Shown: positions 21,795 to 33,896 of the stretch, piece by piece
Layout: each line of letters starts with the position of its first letter
How positions within the stretch are numbered: position 1 is the stretch's first letter
Assembly (NCBI GenBank): GCA_000611775.1
Contig: KK106981.1
Location: forward strand, 9,761,183 to 9,825,182
From: Umbilicaria muhlenbergii
Taxonomy: Eukaryota; Ascomycota; Lecanoromycetes; Umbilicariales; Umbilicariaceae
Reading direction: 5' to 3'
DNA length: 64,000 nt
Made by a program: the position numbers and the translations under genes
Notes under the pieces: model-generated
Told to the model about the DNA's origin: nothing
The model's input: the letters and a program-made list of their open reading frames with translations, nothing else
The model's database searches: none

Positions 21795-22870
21795 TTCATT
21801 ATTAAAATCTGGTGATCCCCCTGAAGATACATGTGATACCTAAATACTTACTTTGTAATCCTTAGTATCCGCAGGAAACCACTTTCCCATGCCCGCTTGT
21901 AGTGCCACGGGGGCCTTCCATCGGCCATGGTAACCCTTTACATTATTGTATCTTACGATTAAAGGTTTCTATTAGATGCAGGCGCCCTTGTAGCTATCTG
22001 GTGAGCCCTTCGGTATACATGTGAGACCTAAACGCTTACCTTTGTATTTTCTAACACTCGCCGGTGCCTTCCCCCTTTTTATACGGGCAAGGGGCCCGTT
22101 CCGTCGGCCATGGAGACCTCTTTGAATTACTGTAGGCAACAATTTCCATTTGATTCCTAGCTCCCAGCATCACCTGAGGAGCCCTCTGTTGTCATCATTA
22201 TGCTACTTAGACTCCCCGCTGCCATTGTTGAGAATCACTGCTTGCAGTTCCAGGGGGCCCCTCCCTTGGTGATGAAGACCTCCTTGCCTTTATTTATTAT
22301 ATGGGTAATGGTTTCTATTCAATTCCTAGCTCCTGATATCCCCTGGGGAAACCCCCCGTTCTCATCATTATACTACTTGGACTCACCGCCGCAATTTTTG
22401 ACACTCGCCGCTGCTAGTGCTAGGGGCCCCCTTCCCTCAGCCACTGAGAGCTCTCTGGTTCATTATAGTGGTAACGGTATCTATTCAGATTATAGCTCCT
22501 AGTATCTATCACCTGGTCATCCACGTGTCACTTATTGTACTACCTGACGCTTTCTCTACAGTTCTTACCGTTAGCCTCCCTTTCCCCCTTTATATTGTGT
22601 GGGGATCCTCCGTCGGCCATGGAGACCTCTTGGACTTCTTTCGAGGTAACGGTATCCATTGGGTGCACAGCAGTCTTCATCACCTGGGAAACCCTCCGGT
22701 CATCATTAGGCCGCCTAAACTCTCACATCTGCTATCCTCGATAATCGCCGCTTCCAGTGCCAAGGGGCTCCTCAGTCAACGATCGAGACACCCGTTTACT
22801 TATTATGTGGTAACAAATCCTTTTGTATACATAGCACTCCTACTACCACCTGGCGTCCCACCCATATCTA
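21795..22870. repeat. Degenerate tandem array, unit about 164-182 bp
   Basis: At least six diverged copies. One anchor (TCGGCCATGGAGACCTCTTT and variants) falls at about 21921, 22103, 22267, 22437, 22611 and 22775, giving spacings of 164-182 bp. A second anchor (GGTAACGGTATCTATTC-like, then TAGCTCCTAGTATC, then ATCACCTGG..ACCCTCCG and TCATCATTA.GC..CTTAGACTC) recurs in the same order in each unit. Units are separated by no other sequence, so this is a satellite-like array. No coding potential was recognised. Confidence 0.85.
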
Positions 22871-22887
22871 TCATACAAACAACACCA

Positions 22888-23864
22888 CTACCCACCCCCC
22901 ACCCCCCAAACCACCTCATATCCAAACACCGTCCGCCTCAACAGCTCATTCCCCCTATCCTCCTCAAACATCACCTTATCCCTCACCCACTCCCCCACCT
23001 TCCTCACCACCAACCCCTCCTCCCTGCACAGCTCCAAGAACCCCAAGTCCTTCTCCAGCAACCACGGTCGGTACGGAGTAAAGAACACCAGTGCACGCGC
23101 GGACGGCGTACGGCGCAGGGTGGATGTGAGCGTCGAGAGCAGGGCGCGGTGCTCGGAGTGGTTGAAGAGGAGGTCGGCGAGGATGAGGAGGTCGAATCCA
23201 GGCGTGCGTGTGGTTTTGGAGGAAGGAGAGAGGTAGGAGAGGAGAGGCGCGGGGGAGGCGCCCCAGAGATACCCTGTTGCGACGACCACTGCGGAAGATT
23301 GAGAAGCGGGAAAGAGGTGAGCGCAAGTAGCAATGTTATGGGTGAGGTTCTCGATGAGGTCTGCATCGGGATAGTCCGTCACCACGACCTGTTTCTCTCT
23401 CGCACATTAGCTCTTCCCCCCCCCCGATCCGAAACATAGATGAATACCCCCCCCCAACCCCCCCCGGGGGATGGCAGTATCACGCACCTTCCGCGCCCCC
23501 AAGATCCCACACACCAGACTGGGCAATCCCGCGCCCGCACCCAGCTCCAACACATCTTTGCCCACTACCAATTCCTCGGCGTGGTGGTGTAGGTATTCCG
23601 AGATGACCTGCCCCGCGTTCCAGAGGAGATGTCCCTTTCACCACCGCATTTCAGCATGGAATCGGGAGTAAGGCTTCGTGTGCCGGAACAGGTGGGAAGG
23701 GCTCGTACCCACAGAGGATTATGGCCCACTAGACGCAGCCGCAGCGTTTGACCGGACAGCAGGGTGTGCTCGGTGTGTGTTGCGGGCTTTTCGGGCTGGA
23801 AGTAACCTTCGGGCTCTTGGAACAACGCGGCGTTGTTGACGTCCTCATCGTCGGAGGATGTCAT
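22888..23864 (-). CDS. EFM7: Protein N-terminal and lysine methyltransferase EFM7 (Nnt1 family)
   Basis: Seven-beta-strand SAM-dependent methyltransferase of the group that modifies translation elongation factor 1A at its N-terminus and an adjacent lysine. Three exons read 23864-23709, 23634-23488 and 23388-22888, both joints in phase 0 (introns of 74 and 99 bp), giving 267 residues. Diagnostic sequence spans the joints: NPLW|GHLLWNAG, then VLELGAGAGLPSL (SAM-binding motif I), then GARK|VVVTDYPD with the acidic residue that contacts the SAM ribose. FDLLILADLLFNHSEH is the post-II/III region. An acidic N-terminus (MTSSDDEDV) is typical of the family. The end lies in C-rich low-complexity DNA beside the tandem array, and the last few Gly residues may be a drifted C-terminus. 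Confidence 0.92.
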
Positions 23865-24156
23865 AATGTCCTGGGTACTCCAAGGTCGGAAATACCTCGG
23901 ATCGCTATCCGTGGGTTGTGGCAGGATTTCATTGTGCTACTATATTAAAGAATTGTGGCGGGTCACGGGAGGAAAAGAAGCTTAAGATCACCTCAAGTCT
24001 GCAAGATGGGTTAGGTGAGTTCAGAGCAGCGCGTTCTATGAATGTTGAATTTGGCTTAGGACGCCAGAAGCTGCTAATCGTGCCCCGCCTACTAATAATC
24101 GTCCGCTTATTATCCCTGTTAGAGAAACAGAAAAGGGCCCGGGATAAGTTACGTAT
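23865..24156. promoter_or_regulatory. Upstream region of EFM7
   Basis: 292 bases between the EFM7 start and the stop of the large F-box gene. No gene seen; it probably contains the EFM7 promoter and the 3' UTR of the next gene. Confidence 0.5.
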
Positions 24157-26241
24157 TTAACTTCTTCGTAATTGAAACCCTTTGTTGATAGCCAGATACA
24201 TTGCTCTCTCCTCTCGAAACCACGAGTTCCCCGTCCATTCAACAGACGCAAAGGTTCTGTTCTCCAGCTCCGCACTACAAGCCCTTGCCTTTCCCTTAGA
24301 CCGCTCTCCCCTGAGCGTTTCTAGCGCCACGCCCCGCATTCCTTCATCCACCGTCTTGATTTCTACATCTCCGTCTGTTGAAGGGAGATCCAGGTTCCTG
24401 AGTCCACGCAGATGAATGCATGGATCAAAATTGACAAGCGTAATTGCTCTTTCGACGTCAGCCGACCCTATCTTGTAGACAATAGAGCGCTCATCGGCAA
24501 CGGCGTCGACTTCACCAATATAGGAGTTCGAACTTTGCTGACGATCTGGATTCATCACATCGAGTAAGTCCGCCGGTGCGTCGAGAGGTGGCCACATACA
24601 GACTCCCCTATCGACGAAGCGGTCCTCTGTCCCGTAGATAAATCCGCCAGTCTCCTGGTCTTTTTCTGGCTGGCCCAACACTCCATTGGGCGAAGATTCG
24701 TCACCAGGGTCCAGAGGCGACCGCAATTGGCGGGATCCAATACGGAGGCGGAGATGTGGATGACGGCAATATGGGAGGAGAGCCTGTTCGTCAACGACGA
24801 GATCTAGGAAGGCCGAGCTGTTGGGATCGTATGTTCGATATTTGGTTTTCGGTAAGAGGAAACGAGGCGGGGTTAGATTGGGGTCGCCAGAGTACTCAGG
24901 ATGATAATGTCGAGGGAGGCGCTTGCGGCCAGGCTCCCAATTCGGTTTGCTGTCCTCGCCCAGAGTATGAACCAAAGGGTCATCGAGAGGTAACGGTTGT
25001 GCAATGACCGGCTCATTCGATGCTGACGCTGTGAGCGACGATGACGGCGCATCGATATAATCATAAGGATTTTGCCACTCGGGGAAGACTAAAGGCTGAG
25101 TGTAGTACGTTCGCCACTGCGTACTTTGACCGTTTTGCCACTCCCGTCGGCTCTCGACGATCAATAGATCCCCGGTACATTCGTCGACATGCAATGCGAG
25201 ATCGGTCCAAGAGTCATTGATCGGGCCTTCTCTATGTTGCCTACGCCAAACGCGCCTCTTCTCCAGGTTTTCTCTTCGAGGATCTTTGAGTGGGAAGCGG
25301 TAACAGTGGTAGTAGGATGTCCAATCTACCTCTTCAACATCGAACGTGGTCTGGTTAGAAAGAGCATACAGATAACCTTTATGGATCCTGAATGTAACAG
25401 TGACACCGAGATCGGAGCCAACAAGATCTTCAAGTTGCAATGACTTATATCCGACCTCGGGATGCATGCCGCGTGACGTCAGATCATAGCACTGGATTTC
25501 CCACTCATGATGTCCGTGAGTGCCAATACTTGTATGTGTGCCGTAACAGAGATAGCGCGAGTCCTGCCTAACGAATGTTTTGGAACTCGTGGCTACCGAT
25601 ACAAGAAGCCTGATCCTCTCAGTGCTTGGAGTCGAGGCTTTGACATCAATTGCGCACAGCCACGCTTCGCCACTCATTCCATCGCTAGAAGACAAGAGCG
25701 CCAGCGTACCACTTTGATATTGCAAAAGTTCCAGGCCGTCAGCGCGGCACTGGAGCCCCACGTGATCATTGAGGCTTGGGAAGTGGATGACGTGTTCAAT
25801 TTCCCCCTGACCATGAACATCAAGCACTCGTACCGTATCATGTGTTCGGTAGCACAAGATACCATCCTGGTAAATAAAGCTCGAGCCATAGCCAAGCACC
25901 GAGGCCGAGTACGGAAGAGCTTTGCCGAAGGCTTCCCTCCGACTGAAGACCCTTCGAATGGCGTTTTGAAAAGTCGATTGTTGCTGCAGCGCCAGCACCG
26001 CTTCCTTGGTATGCGGGATGTGTGTCTGGAGGATCACACGAGGCTGAGATCAGCTGAGGTGAGCCTCAGTCACAAAGAGTGTCGAACTGACCTTGACCAC
26101 CTCCTGACATGTACTCTCACCACCAAGCAGAGAGGCAAGCTCTCCCTGAGCGTTGCTCAAGTTGACAAAGTCTTCGAAGTTCAGGTATGAGACAACATTA
26201 AGCAGAAGCTCTAAGGGGAGCAAAACAAGGCCAGAAGGCAT
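24157..26241 (-). CDS. F-box protein, 678 residues
   Basis: Probable substrate-recognition subunit of an SCF ubiquitin ligase. Exon 1 (26241-26092) encodes the F-box, LLPLELLLNVVSYLNFEDFV, starting four residues after the ATG. A 48-bp phase-0 intron (GTCAGT donor, CTGATCTCAG end) leads into exon 2 (26043-24157), giving CQEVVK|PRVILQTHIPHTKEAV. The rest shows no recognised repeat such as WD40 or LRR. It has the alternating strand pattern and conserved aromatics seen in large fungal F-box proteins, with a basic/proline-rich segment around KPNWEPGRKRLPRHYHPEY and a Cys-containing C-terminus. It is unrelated in sequence to the F-box-like gene at 8664. The target is unknown. Confidence 0.83.
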
Positions 26242-28594
26242 CCCAATGAAATGAACTGGTGGGATTCAACGACTGCAAGAAATAAAAGCAGTTGCTCAAG
26301 GGGAAAGCCAGATTGACTGGAATATGTTCTTTATCATACAAGGCCCGGAATGAAGGAAAGGGGAGAGCAGAATAAGCGGCAGCGGCAAAGGAAAGTGAAC
26401 GTGAAGGGGAAAGCCACGAGGAAAGCATAAATGGAAAGATGCAATTCATTCACAATTCTCTTTGCCAACGAGGAGAGAGTGTAATTAAAAATGGGCGTTC
26501 ACGGAAAGGATACGATGGCTGTTCCATGAACGAGGGCGATGGCGTCCAGCACTGATGGGTGAGTTCGCAAGGGATCTTATACTCTGTCAGGGCCTGTATG
26601 ACAAAAATGAGGCTCTGAGAAACATGGCGTCTTCTCCGTTCAGCATTGTTCCCGGTCTGATACTTTCGGCAAAAGGCCTTTTTAGGAATGGGGTCAGTGC
26701 CTCGTGTGTGCTAATCGCAGTGAGGGAGCCTTGCACGGCAGACGTTTCCTGCTGCACTTGAAAGGTTGCTCCTAATCCAGTAAGAAAGAGAAAGCAAAGG
26801 CTCTACTGTGCCGACAAGGCAAGGGTGAGGAGGCTGTGCTTAGCTGGTAGCTTTACAACGGAGCTCTGCCAAACGAGGCAAAGGTGCGGCTCGCGAGCCG
26901 CACTTGTAAGGTAGATGACCCTCAGCAATCTATGACTTCGGACCTTTCGCTTCCGACCATCACATTATTGGCAGTGCACCATAACGGGGCGTCGCGTCGC
27001 GCACCCTTGCATATTACGATCATTGGGCCAGGGACTCTAGGACCGATCACGGAGTGGATGACAAGGTGATCCACGCGGCAGGCCGCAGGGTAAAAGGAGC
27101 ACAAACCCATCGATGCGTGTTATGGATGCGGCTCTTTTTAGAGTCAATTTGCGTCGGATCGACAAGCTTGGCATACAAGCACCATGTGCGGCTCTGCAAC
27201 AGCTTCCTCCGAATGATGTGGTCTATCATGGAAATTGACTACCAAGTCTACAGCCATTGAGGTCTTGGACTCAATTACGCATCCTACTGTATCTAATTAT
27301 TCCGTAGCGGAAATATTTTTGGATAGCGGGATGCGTTCGACTACATGCTTTTGCTACTTTTTGTGCATAGACCTGCAACATCAGTAAGGGAGATACCTGG
27401 CTCCACTCAACTCAACAGGTTCCGCGCCTCAGGCTTGCAATCCGTAGAGGTAGGCTGGGATGCTCATGCAGGAGGTGGGGAATGTTGGCCTGATCGTAGC
27501 CTTGCCGATTAGGCCAACGTTTGGTTGAGGCTTTGGTTGAGGCTTTCGATCTTAGAAGCCTTTGGCTAATGTGACTCCTGACCCACTCACTCGACATTGC
27601 GAGGTGACCAAAGCAGTAACCAGAGGCGTCCTGGCTCCGGTCCCGAGCGTTACCACTGGTCGCTCAATGTGTACTAAATCCCAAAAGTTTGTACCATAAT
27701 ATTGGTGGAGAAGTACGGCTTGTCCAGAAGAGAATATGCGTAGTTCGGACGCAAAGAGATACATCCGACGGCTTGCAGTGGTGTAGAGGGAAGGGTAATT
27801 GAAACCAAGGCTGCTCGTGGTGACGAATAGTGACAAGCTGCAGTGCGGTTGTAAGGATTTTGTTCGAACAAGGAAACAGACCACTGAAGTGGGCGAGAAT
27901 GAATTCAGAGAGGCTCTCAATGTGTAATCAAACCTGAGGCCGCAGCCCCTATTAGCCAACGTTGGTTTGGAAGGCATCGAAGATCTCCCCAACAAATCAG
28001 TTCTTGTCGGTGATGGATCCGAATTAAGATGACAAGTAGACGGTGATATGCTCAGCTGCGATTGGGAAGCCCTGGCAAGGCTCAGTGCTGCCATCACAAG
28101 ACCCCTTGCAATTGCGGGGAAGGCGCAAGTTGCCGTGATTCTAAAGGATCGAGTGTAACTTAGTGGTCAGGTGCGCTTTGAACATGAACGTAACCTGAAA
28201 ATAGGATTGCGCAGTACATGTCGTACAGCTGTAAGACGAAACACAAATTAACATTGGCAGACGCGCCAGTTCGGAGTGCTACCCAAGACAGTGTAAAAAT
28301 CCAAGAAACTCCAGGTCGTTCTCATAGAAGGAATAAGCTGTCACTGATGGAAAACACAAAACAACACGAGCGCCGTACCAGATGCTTCAGCATATCTATA
28401 TACACACCGTTCGTTACCCAACTTTTGCTCGGACCGAAGATCAATGGAACACCAGTGTGATGACAAGAGCCGACAACATCACTACTGAACGCCGCCAGTC
28501 GATCTCGAAGCCGAGTCCTTGAGCGCTTAAGACGCATGTGCGGCGTTGGCGTGGCCCCCACATGGATCTTCTCGGTTCGGCTTCGGAGGCAATG
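26242..28594. other. Gene-free interval of 2.35 kb
   Basis: Open frames of up to about 180 codons occur but lack family resemblance and overlap each other on both strands, so none is called. The only structured element found is a perfect 20-bp palindrome at 26884-26903. A short direct repeat (TTGAGGCTTTGG) sits near 27525-27550. Confidence 0.5.
26884..26903. repeat. Perfect 20-bp palindrome
   Basis: GTGCGGCTCGCGAGCCGCAC equals its own reverse complement and contains an NruI-type TCGCGA centre. It could bind a symmetric dimeric regulator or form a cruciform. It stands about 640 bp upstream of the large F-box gene start. Confidence 0.85.
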
Positions 28595-28942
28595 CTATAG
28601 CGCCACCTCGCTCATGTCCCTCATCAGTATCCCCATCTGTGCTCTTTTCGCCGCCTCGGCCACAAGATTCAGATCCTTGAGGAAGGGCGTCGATGCCGAA
28701 GGGTCATTCGCGCCGCCTCGCACCGGTTCTTCTCCTCTCTGCTCTTGCTGCTGCGGACGGGGCTGGTTCGGTGGAGGTGTTCGTTGCTGAATCGACTGTG
28801 CTTGCGAAACCGAAGTGCGAGGTGGGTTTTGTTGTTGTTGCGGTTGCTGGAACTGTGACAAGAAGTACTGACTTGGCTGGTTCAAGGGGGGTGAAGGCAT
28901 AGGGGTAGCGCTTGGGTTTTGATAGGATGCAGACGGTGGCAT
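28595..28942 (-). CDS. Small Pro/Gln-rich protein
   Basis: Single exon of 115 residues from an ATG at 28942. Residues 1-80 are dominated by Pro, Gln and Ser (QFQQPQQQQNPP and similar) and look disordered. The last 35 residues change character to FLKDLNLVAEAAKRAQMGIL, a probable amphipathic helix with the look of a conserved tail. Not recognised. It may be a complete short protein or the last exon of a larger gene extending upstream, although no convincing upstream exon was seen. Confidence 0.5.
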   Translation of the reverse strand: MPPSASYQNPSATPMPSPPLNQPSQYFLSQFQQPQQQQNPPRTSVSQAQSIQQRTPPPNQPRPQQQEQRGEEPVRGGANDPSASTPFLKDLNLVAEAAKRAQMGILMRDMSEVAL

Positions 28943-29945
28943 GGAAGGCAGAATGTCTTATTGAGAGTTCGACGATGCGGGAGGTGGTGAGAGAGAGTTG
29001 GCAAGCCAGATGATTTATCGGAGTGACTCGAGCAACCAGTGTCGGTCGCGAATAGCACTCTAGTGTCTCTGTAGTTACGGGCTGTATTCCAAGATCGCTA
29101 TTTGCGCGCGAAGTCGGAGAACAGGGCCATGCAGGTTCGGGAGGTAAGGAAAGGGTTCTCTTCGATGATGGGAGGGGAAGCACGAAGGCCCAAGTGACAC
29201 CGAGCTCTGGCTCCACCAGGGTCAAATGGTAACGCCGCACTTCGGTACTTGGAGTGATAGCAGCCTGACGAAGACGGTCGGGTACTCGTACTTGTGTCTT
29301 GTACTCGCAGCGGCTAAAGCCAGTGATAATGTGGGGGATTGTTCTCGGGCGTGGGGTAGCTTCGGGTAGGCATGAGCCGAGGCTCCCCACCCTTTCATTT
29401 GACTTACCGTGTTACCTTACCGAGCCTCACGAGCCTACCTCCCTACCTATTCGTCGGGGAGCGTTTAAGACCATGTGCGAGACCTGGGTGCTGCCTACAG
29501 ACTCGTGAGCACCGTCCTATCCGATCAAGGGCACGCACTCCCTGTCGCCGTAGCCTGTACGAGTTACCCTTGACCCAACGAATAATATGCCACCGAATCG
29601 CCGTTGCCACTGTTCTCCATCTGACTGCTACCGTTAATCTTCTCGTGATAAAAGGGCTTGATCCTCTTCAGAATGCATTTAGGCTGCGCAAATATCGCGA
29701 CGGTCCTCTGACCCAGAAATGCTACTTGATCTTGATCTGATGGTGCGCCTGACATTATCATTGGCGTGACAGTGAAATGGCCACAAGGTTCGGGTGAAGC
29801 AAGCATTCAGAGACGCAAAGCAACTAGCTAGCTAAATGCAGAGAGGATTTCTCATCTGCTCGTGACACGCCATGAAGCACGTTCAATTCGTCACGAGCCC
29901 ATTTCCTCCCATCACAGGAACCGGAGCCCAGATCCCCATCACGCT
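28943..29945. other. Gene-free interval of 1 kb
   Basis: Promoter side of the small Pro/Gln-rich gene and downstream side of the Hmp1-like gene. No domain-bearing frame seen. A cluster of TTACC/CCTTACC strings lies near 29402-29425. Confidence 0.5.
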
Positions 29946-30580
29946 TTAGTAGTCGCCCTGCTTCTGGATATCCGCCTCCGCGCTCCTCTGCTGCGTCTTA
30001 CCGACATCGTGCTTCGCCTGGTATTTCTCTTGGTCTTCTTTGTTCCCGGTCAGTCCCGCGAATGCGCTCCCGGCAGCTCCCTTGGCCCTGTCCGTCATGC
30101 CGCCGCCCAAATCGCTCAATTGGCCCTGTGCCTCCTGTCCTTTACCCTCCCTATTCTGCTGGATTCCTTCCTGCTTTAAACCCTGAGCGCCCACTAGGCC
30201 CCCGATTGACTCTTTGGCGGAGCCAATCGTTTGGTTCCAGCTGCCCTCGGTGCGGTCTGGGTTGTCTTGCGATACACCGCCGGAGCCGGAGACTGCGAAG
30301 GGGCCGACTTTGCCGACGCTGTGGGAAAGATCTTTCTTAGCGTGACCTTCGTTGCGCGTTTGTTCGCCTTGGGCCTGGAAGGTGGGTCAGTACAGTCGTG
30401 TCCAAGCCATGGGTGGGCAGCGTCAAGTTGAAAACCATCATGGAGGAGGTCAACACGAAGAAAAGGAGGAACAACTACCTTATCAGCGTTGCTGCCGGTG
30501 AGGGAGCCGAGGGCGGACTGAACTGCTCCAGTAGCGGAGTCAATGTAGCCTTGCAGACTCGAGGAATTGTTGCCAGACAT
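29946..30580 (-). CDS. Hmp1-like mismatch/cruciform DNA-binding protein
   Basis: Small hydrophilic fungal protein of the family described as recognising mismatched base pairs and cruciform DNA (Ustilago Hmp1), with CsbD-like stress-protein composition. Exon 1 (30580-30479) gives SSLQGYIDSATGAVQSALGS and ends at NADK. A 104-bp phase-0 intron leads to exon 2 (30374-29946) beginning AQGEQTRNEGHAKKDLSHS, for 176 residues in total. Characteristic pieces are GSWNQTIGSAKESIG and EAQGQLSDLGGGMTDRAKG, a repeated helical pattern rich in Gly, Lys, Gln and Asp with almost no hydrophobic core. It probably acts as an abundant stress-related nuclear or cytosolic protein. The family name rests on similarity only; in vivo function is poorly defined. 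Confidence 0.85.
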
Positions 30581-31140
30581 GACGAGTATTGTTGGGAGGC
30601 GATAACGTGGTTCTAATTAAGAACTTTTGTGCTTAGTGATGGAAGTTATATTGGAGGTCGTTGTTTGAGGTATGAAAGAATTTTGGGAGGGGCGGTGTGT
30701 GAATGATTTATGCCTGAGAGCTGGAGAGTGAACACAGATGTGAAACTGGCCTGTGACTGGACCCTGTCGATCCTGACGTCACAGGGCTGGGCATATCTTA
30801 TCAGATGCCACGAAAGCTTGGTATGGAACGGAGTGGAGATGGAGTAGAGATCATCGTGACACTGGAATGCTCAGGAACGCCACAAATGGACAACTGAATG
30901 CTTTGAATGCAAAAGACCCTCTAGAAGAGAAGGAAGGTAGGTCACAAAAGCCACCAAAACCCACGGCCTCCATAATAGATACAGTCGAGACAGTGAAGAC
31001 GCCAGCTTCGACTGCCAACAAAACGCCCAGATACCCAAGATCTTTCTGGCCCTCCAGAACGCCAAGCGCTGCAAGTCTCACAGATTCCGCCGATGCATAT
31101 CGAATGTTAGATGCTGAACGCCAATCCCATGTCTAACGTT
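30581..31140. promoter_or_regulatory. Upstream region of the Hmp1-like gene
   Basis: 560 bases between the Hmp1-like start and the dioxygenase stop. No gene seen; the half near 30581 is the probable promoter. Confidence 0.5.
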
Positions 31141-32674
31141 TCACCAATGACAGATGCCGCCCTCGCTATCATCCATGGCCCAGGTTCCTGCCAATCCCAC
31201 AATCTCCATCTCGCCATCTGCGTGCTCGCCCATCTTGCCCAAAGCCGCGAAGTTCGCACCTCCGTCGCCAGGACCGTTGCTAAGAAGGCGCCGGGCCCAA
31301 GCATCGATGGCCGGCTCACCCGTCTCGTCGCGCGCCTGTTTCAGGAACGGAATAAGGGCGGTCCCGCCCGTGCCCCGCAGCTTCTTGCTTCCTGGTCGAC
31401 TGTCTCTGCTGTTGTTCTTCATTGCAGTGGCCAGGTTGATGGGCTGCGGCGCAGCGCGCGGGCTCAGAGACCGTGAATGGGACCTGGACTCCCGTGACTT
31501 AACGATTATGTAGCGTGAAACCATCTGAATATGTTTGTCTCGTAGCGATCGAAGCATGGCCAAACAAGCATCGTACGCAATGCTAAGAGCTCGATTAGTC
31601 CGGTGGGACTCCACAAATTCGCGAATATTAGCAACGTTAGATACATGCTCAAGAAACCGCCGATGAGGTCCAGGCATATATGACCGCATGTCTTGGATGA
31701 AATTGTGTCGTGGCGGAGGGGCAGTGCCCTCAAATTCGCTCTCAGAGCTATCGTTCCTCTTCTCCCCAGTCGGTCTATGCTCGACACCCAGAATTATATC
31801 AAAGAATTGGATAAGTGAACTTTGCGCGTTGCTTCCACCGCCATATTGTCTGTAGGTCTCCTGACCACTTCCATCCTCGAAGATGACGCCGTTCGGCAAA
31901 CCTGCATCTGCCATGTTCTTGCTTCCAGCTAGAAATGGCCGTATCCGGTGATAAAAGACGTGAGGATCGCAGTTTTCGTACATCCGCTGTAACAGCGTGC
32001 CTAGCTCATCCAGCCTCTCCGCAAACGTATGTAGACACTCCGTCACCGTCCTGCTATCATTTATCCTTGCTGCCGCGATGGCATTGAGCATCAGTGGCAA
32101 AATAGGTGCGCCTCGCGCTTCAATGGCCACCGATACAAGATAGAACCATGACTCATCGAGAGAGCCAGTAAAGGTGGCAAGGGTAGACAAGTTCTCAAGG
32201 GTATCGATGGGCTCATCGGGGAAGATGGGCTTGAAATTCCAGAGACAGACGCCCGCATATGTTGCGACTGGGGGTAGTTCAAGGTATTTGCAGATTTTGA
32301 GGAAAGGGATTGAGATTGGTGGTGGTACTCTCTACAAGACGTATCAGCATAAAGTTTGGATCGCTGACCGCAAGTACCCTCACCTCTTCGGGTTTGTCAC
32401 CTCCCCATATATAGGCGTGTGTCATGAAAGCCAAGACGTGGTATGCCCGTCGCCATTCGGCCGGATGTTGTAGCCGTGATGTCGACAAGACTGACAGTCG
32501 GTCGACCACGCCCCGCAACCTCCTACTCAGTAGAAGCGCTTGAAAATTTCGAATGACGGCCTCCCATCCGTTGTAATATGGGTCTGGAAGGACCTCCAAC
32601 GGTAGCTCCATAGGTAGAAAGCCATAACGCGGTGAGATCTCATAGTCATCCAGTAGTGGAATTGGTGGGAGCAT
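31141..32674 (-). CDS. Indoleamine 2,3-dioxygenase (BNA2 type)
   Basis: Heme enzyme that opens the indole ring of tryptophan to N-formylkynurenine, the first step of de novo NAD synthesis. Exons read 32674-32384 and 32331-31141, phase 0 over a 52-bp intron, giving 493 residues. The joint yields KPEE|RVPPPISIPFLKICKYL, and LPPVATYAGVCLWNFKP follows, a strongly conserved IDO stretch. Near the end, LRDKHIQMVSRYII carries the His expected to be the proximal heme ligand, and GTGGTALIPFLKQ is the conserved glycine loop at the active site. A Ser/Arg-rich insertion (SRESRSHSRSLSPR) lies between them, as in other fungal IDOs. About 30 residues after the glycine-loop helix form a variable tail. Confidence 0.94.
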
Positions 32675-33896
32675 CGCGCCCTGAGAAGGGAGCGAGGTGG
32701 GTGTCGGTTGTCCCCAGACAAGCTGCGACTTGGCTTGTAAGTGACGGTGGTTAGTAATCTAACTAAATTCGAGTGGCGATGATCCAAAAGTTGTGATAGG
32801 TGACGGAAGGATGCGAGCGAAAATGAACAAAGAACGCCGGTGCTATAGTTACGAAACAAGCGCAATGGTAAACGAGAAGGATGATTAGGGATAAGAGAAA
32901 GATCAGACAACGGGAATTAATAATGATGAGTAAAAGAAAAGGGAAAGAAGGCGGAAGCTTCGGTGGTAAGGTAGCTTTGGCTAGCAGTAGCACACGACCT
33001 GGACTAGTCCCATGATGCTGAGAAAGCAGAAAGCATCGTACTCGAGAGCAATTGCAAACTCTGCGTGGCCGGATTGAGACTTGGCTACCTTATCCTTAGA
33101 TTCCTGACCCCACTGAAATCCCCCGCGGTCAGCGGTCAGCCCTTCCGGGCCAACCGGGTCCTGCTGGTGGTGGACATCCAAAGACCAAAAGAATCATGAT
33201 GGTGAGGGTGACGACGGCCCTAGGGCGCCGGGCGGCGGAGAGAGAAATTCAGTTGGAAATGCTTTTCGTCCCGAGATCGGCCTGGCAGATATCGGACAAG
33301 GGCCAACGGACAACGGACAACGGACAACGGATCTGGTCGTGATTGATCAGGCTTAGTCCTCCTGAGCCTTCCATTCGCGGGAGAGTGCAGCTATTTCATA
33401 CACCACTGGCCGCTCGTCGCTTTCCGCCCGCAGCACTGACTCTGCCGTCGTCATTGCGATTGGGCTGGCTGGCTTTTCTGCTCGTACCATCTCGGAGGAT
33501 CTTGGCACGCTCAGCGAGTGCTGCAGCAGAAAAGCATTAATCCGACGAGGCCGCCGGCCACTCCCGGGAAAGCCAGAGTGTTGACGCCCATGCAGTTTCG
33601 TGAGCGTCTTCTTGCGATGTGTCAATGTTTATAGCTGTAAAGCCTCGGTAGCGATACCTTAAGCTTGAGACTGGGGTTTGGCGCGCCAGGTCGCACAGCA
33701 AGGCTCTTCTGCATGCCGATCTCTGTTACAAAATACCTGGCCATAAGGTAGGCTGCAGTAGCTCCCTACGACAAGACCGTTGATGATATCTACGCATTCT
33801 GAAGAAATATGATACAGAGAACGCATTAAGCGCTCGCAAGTATTGCGATTCAACAGCAAGTCATGAATCGTGAAGGAGGTGCGCCCGTCTCAGCCC
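32675..33896. other. Intergenic, upstream of the IDO gene
   Basis: 1.2 kb with no supported gene. It contains the IDO promoter side, an A/G-rich stretch near 32880-32960 and a 7-bp tandem repeat at 33304-33331. Confidence 0.5.
33304..33331. repeat. Four copies of CAACGGA
   Basis: Perfect 7-bp tandem repeat, four units, in non-coding DNA. Confidence 0.9.

Noticed and set aside
19206-22870. Biosynthetic gene cluster around the orphan gene or GGPP synthase
   Set aside because: No backbone synthase, cyclase, P450 or transporter occurs nearby. Neighbours are housekeeping genes.
27552-28097. 181-codon minus-strand frame in the 26-28.5 kb interval
   Set aside because: No recognisable family, composition like the non-coding surroundings, and overlapped by frames on the same strand.
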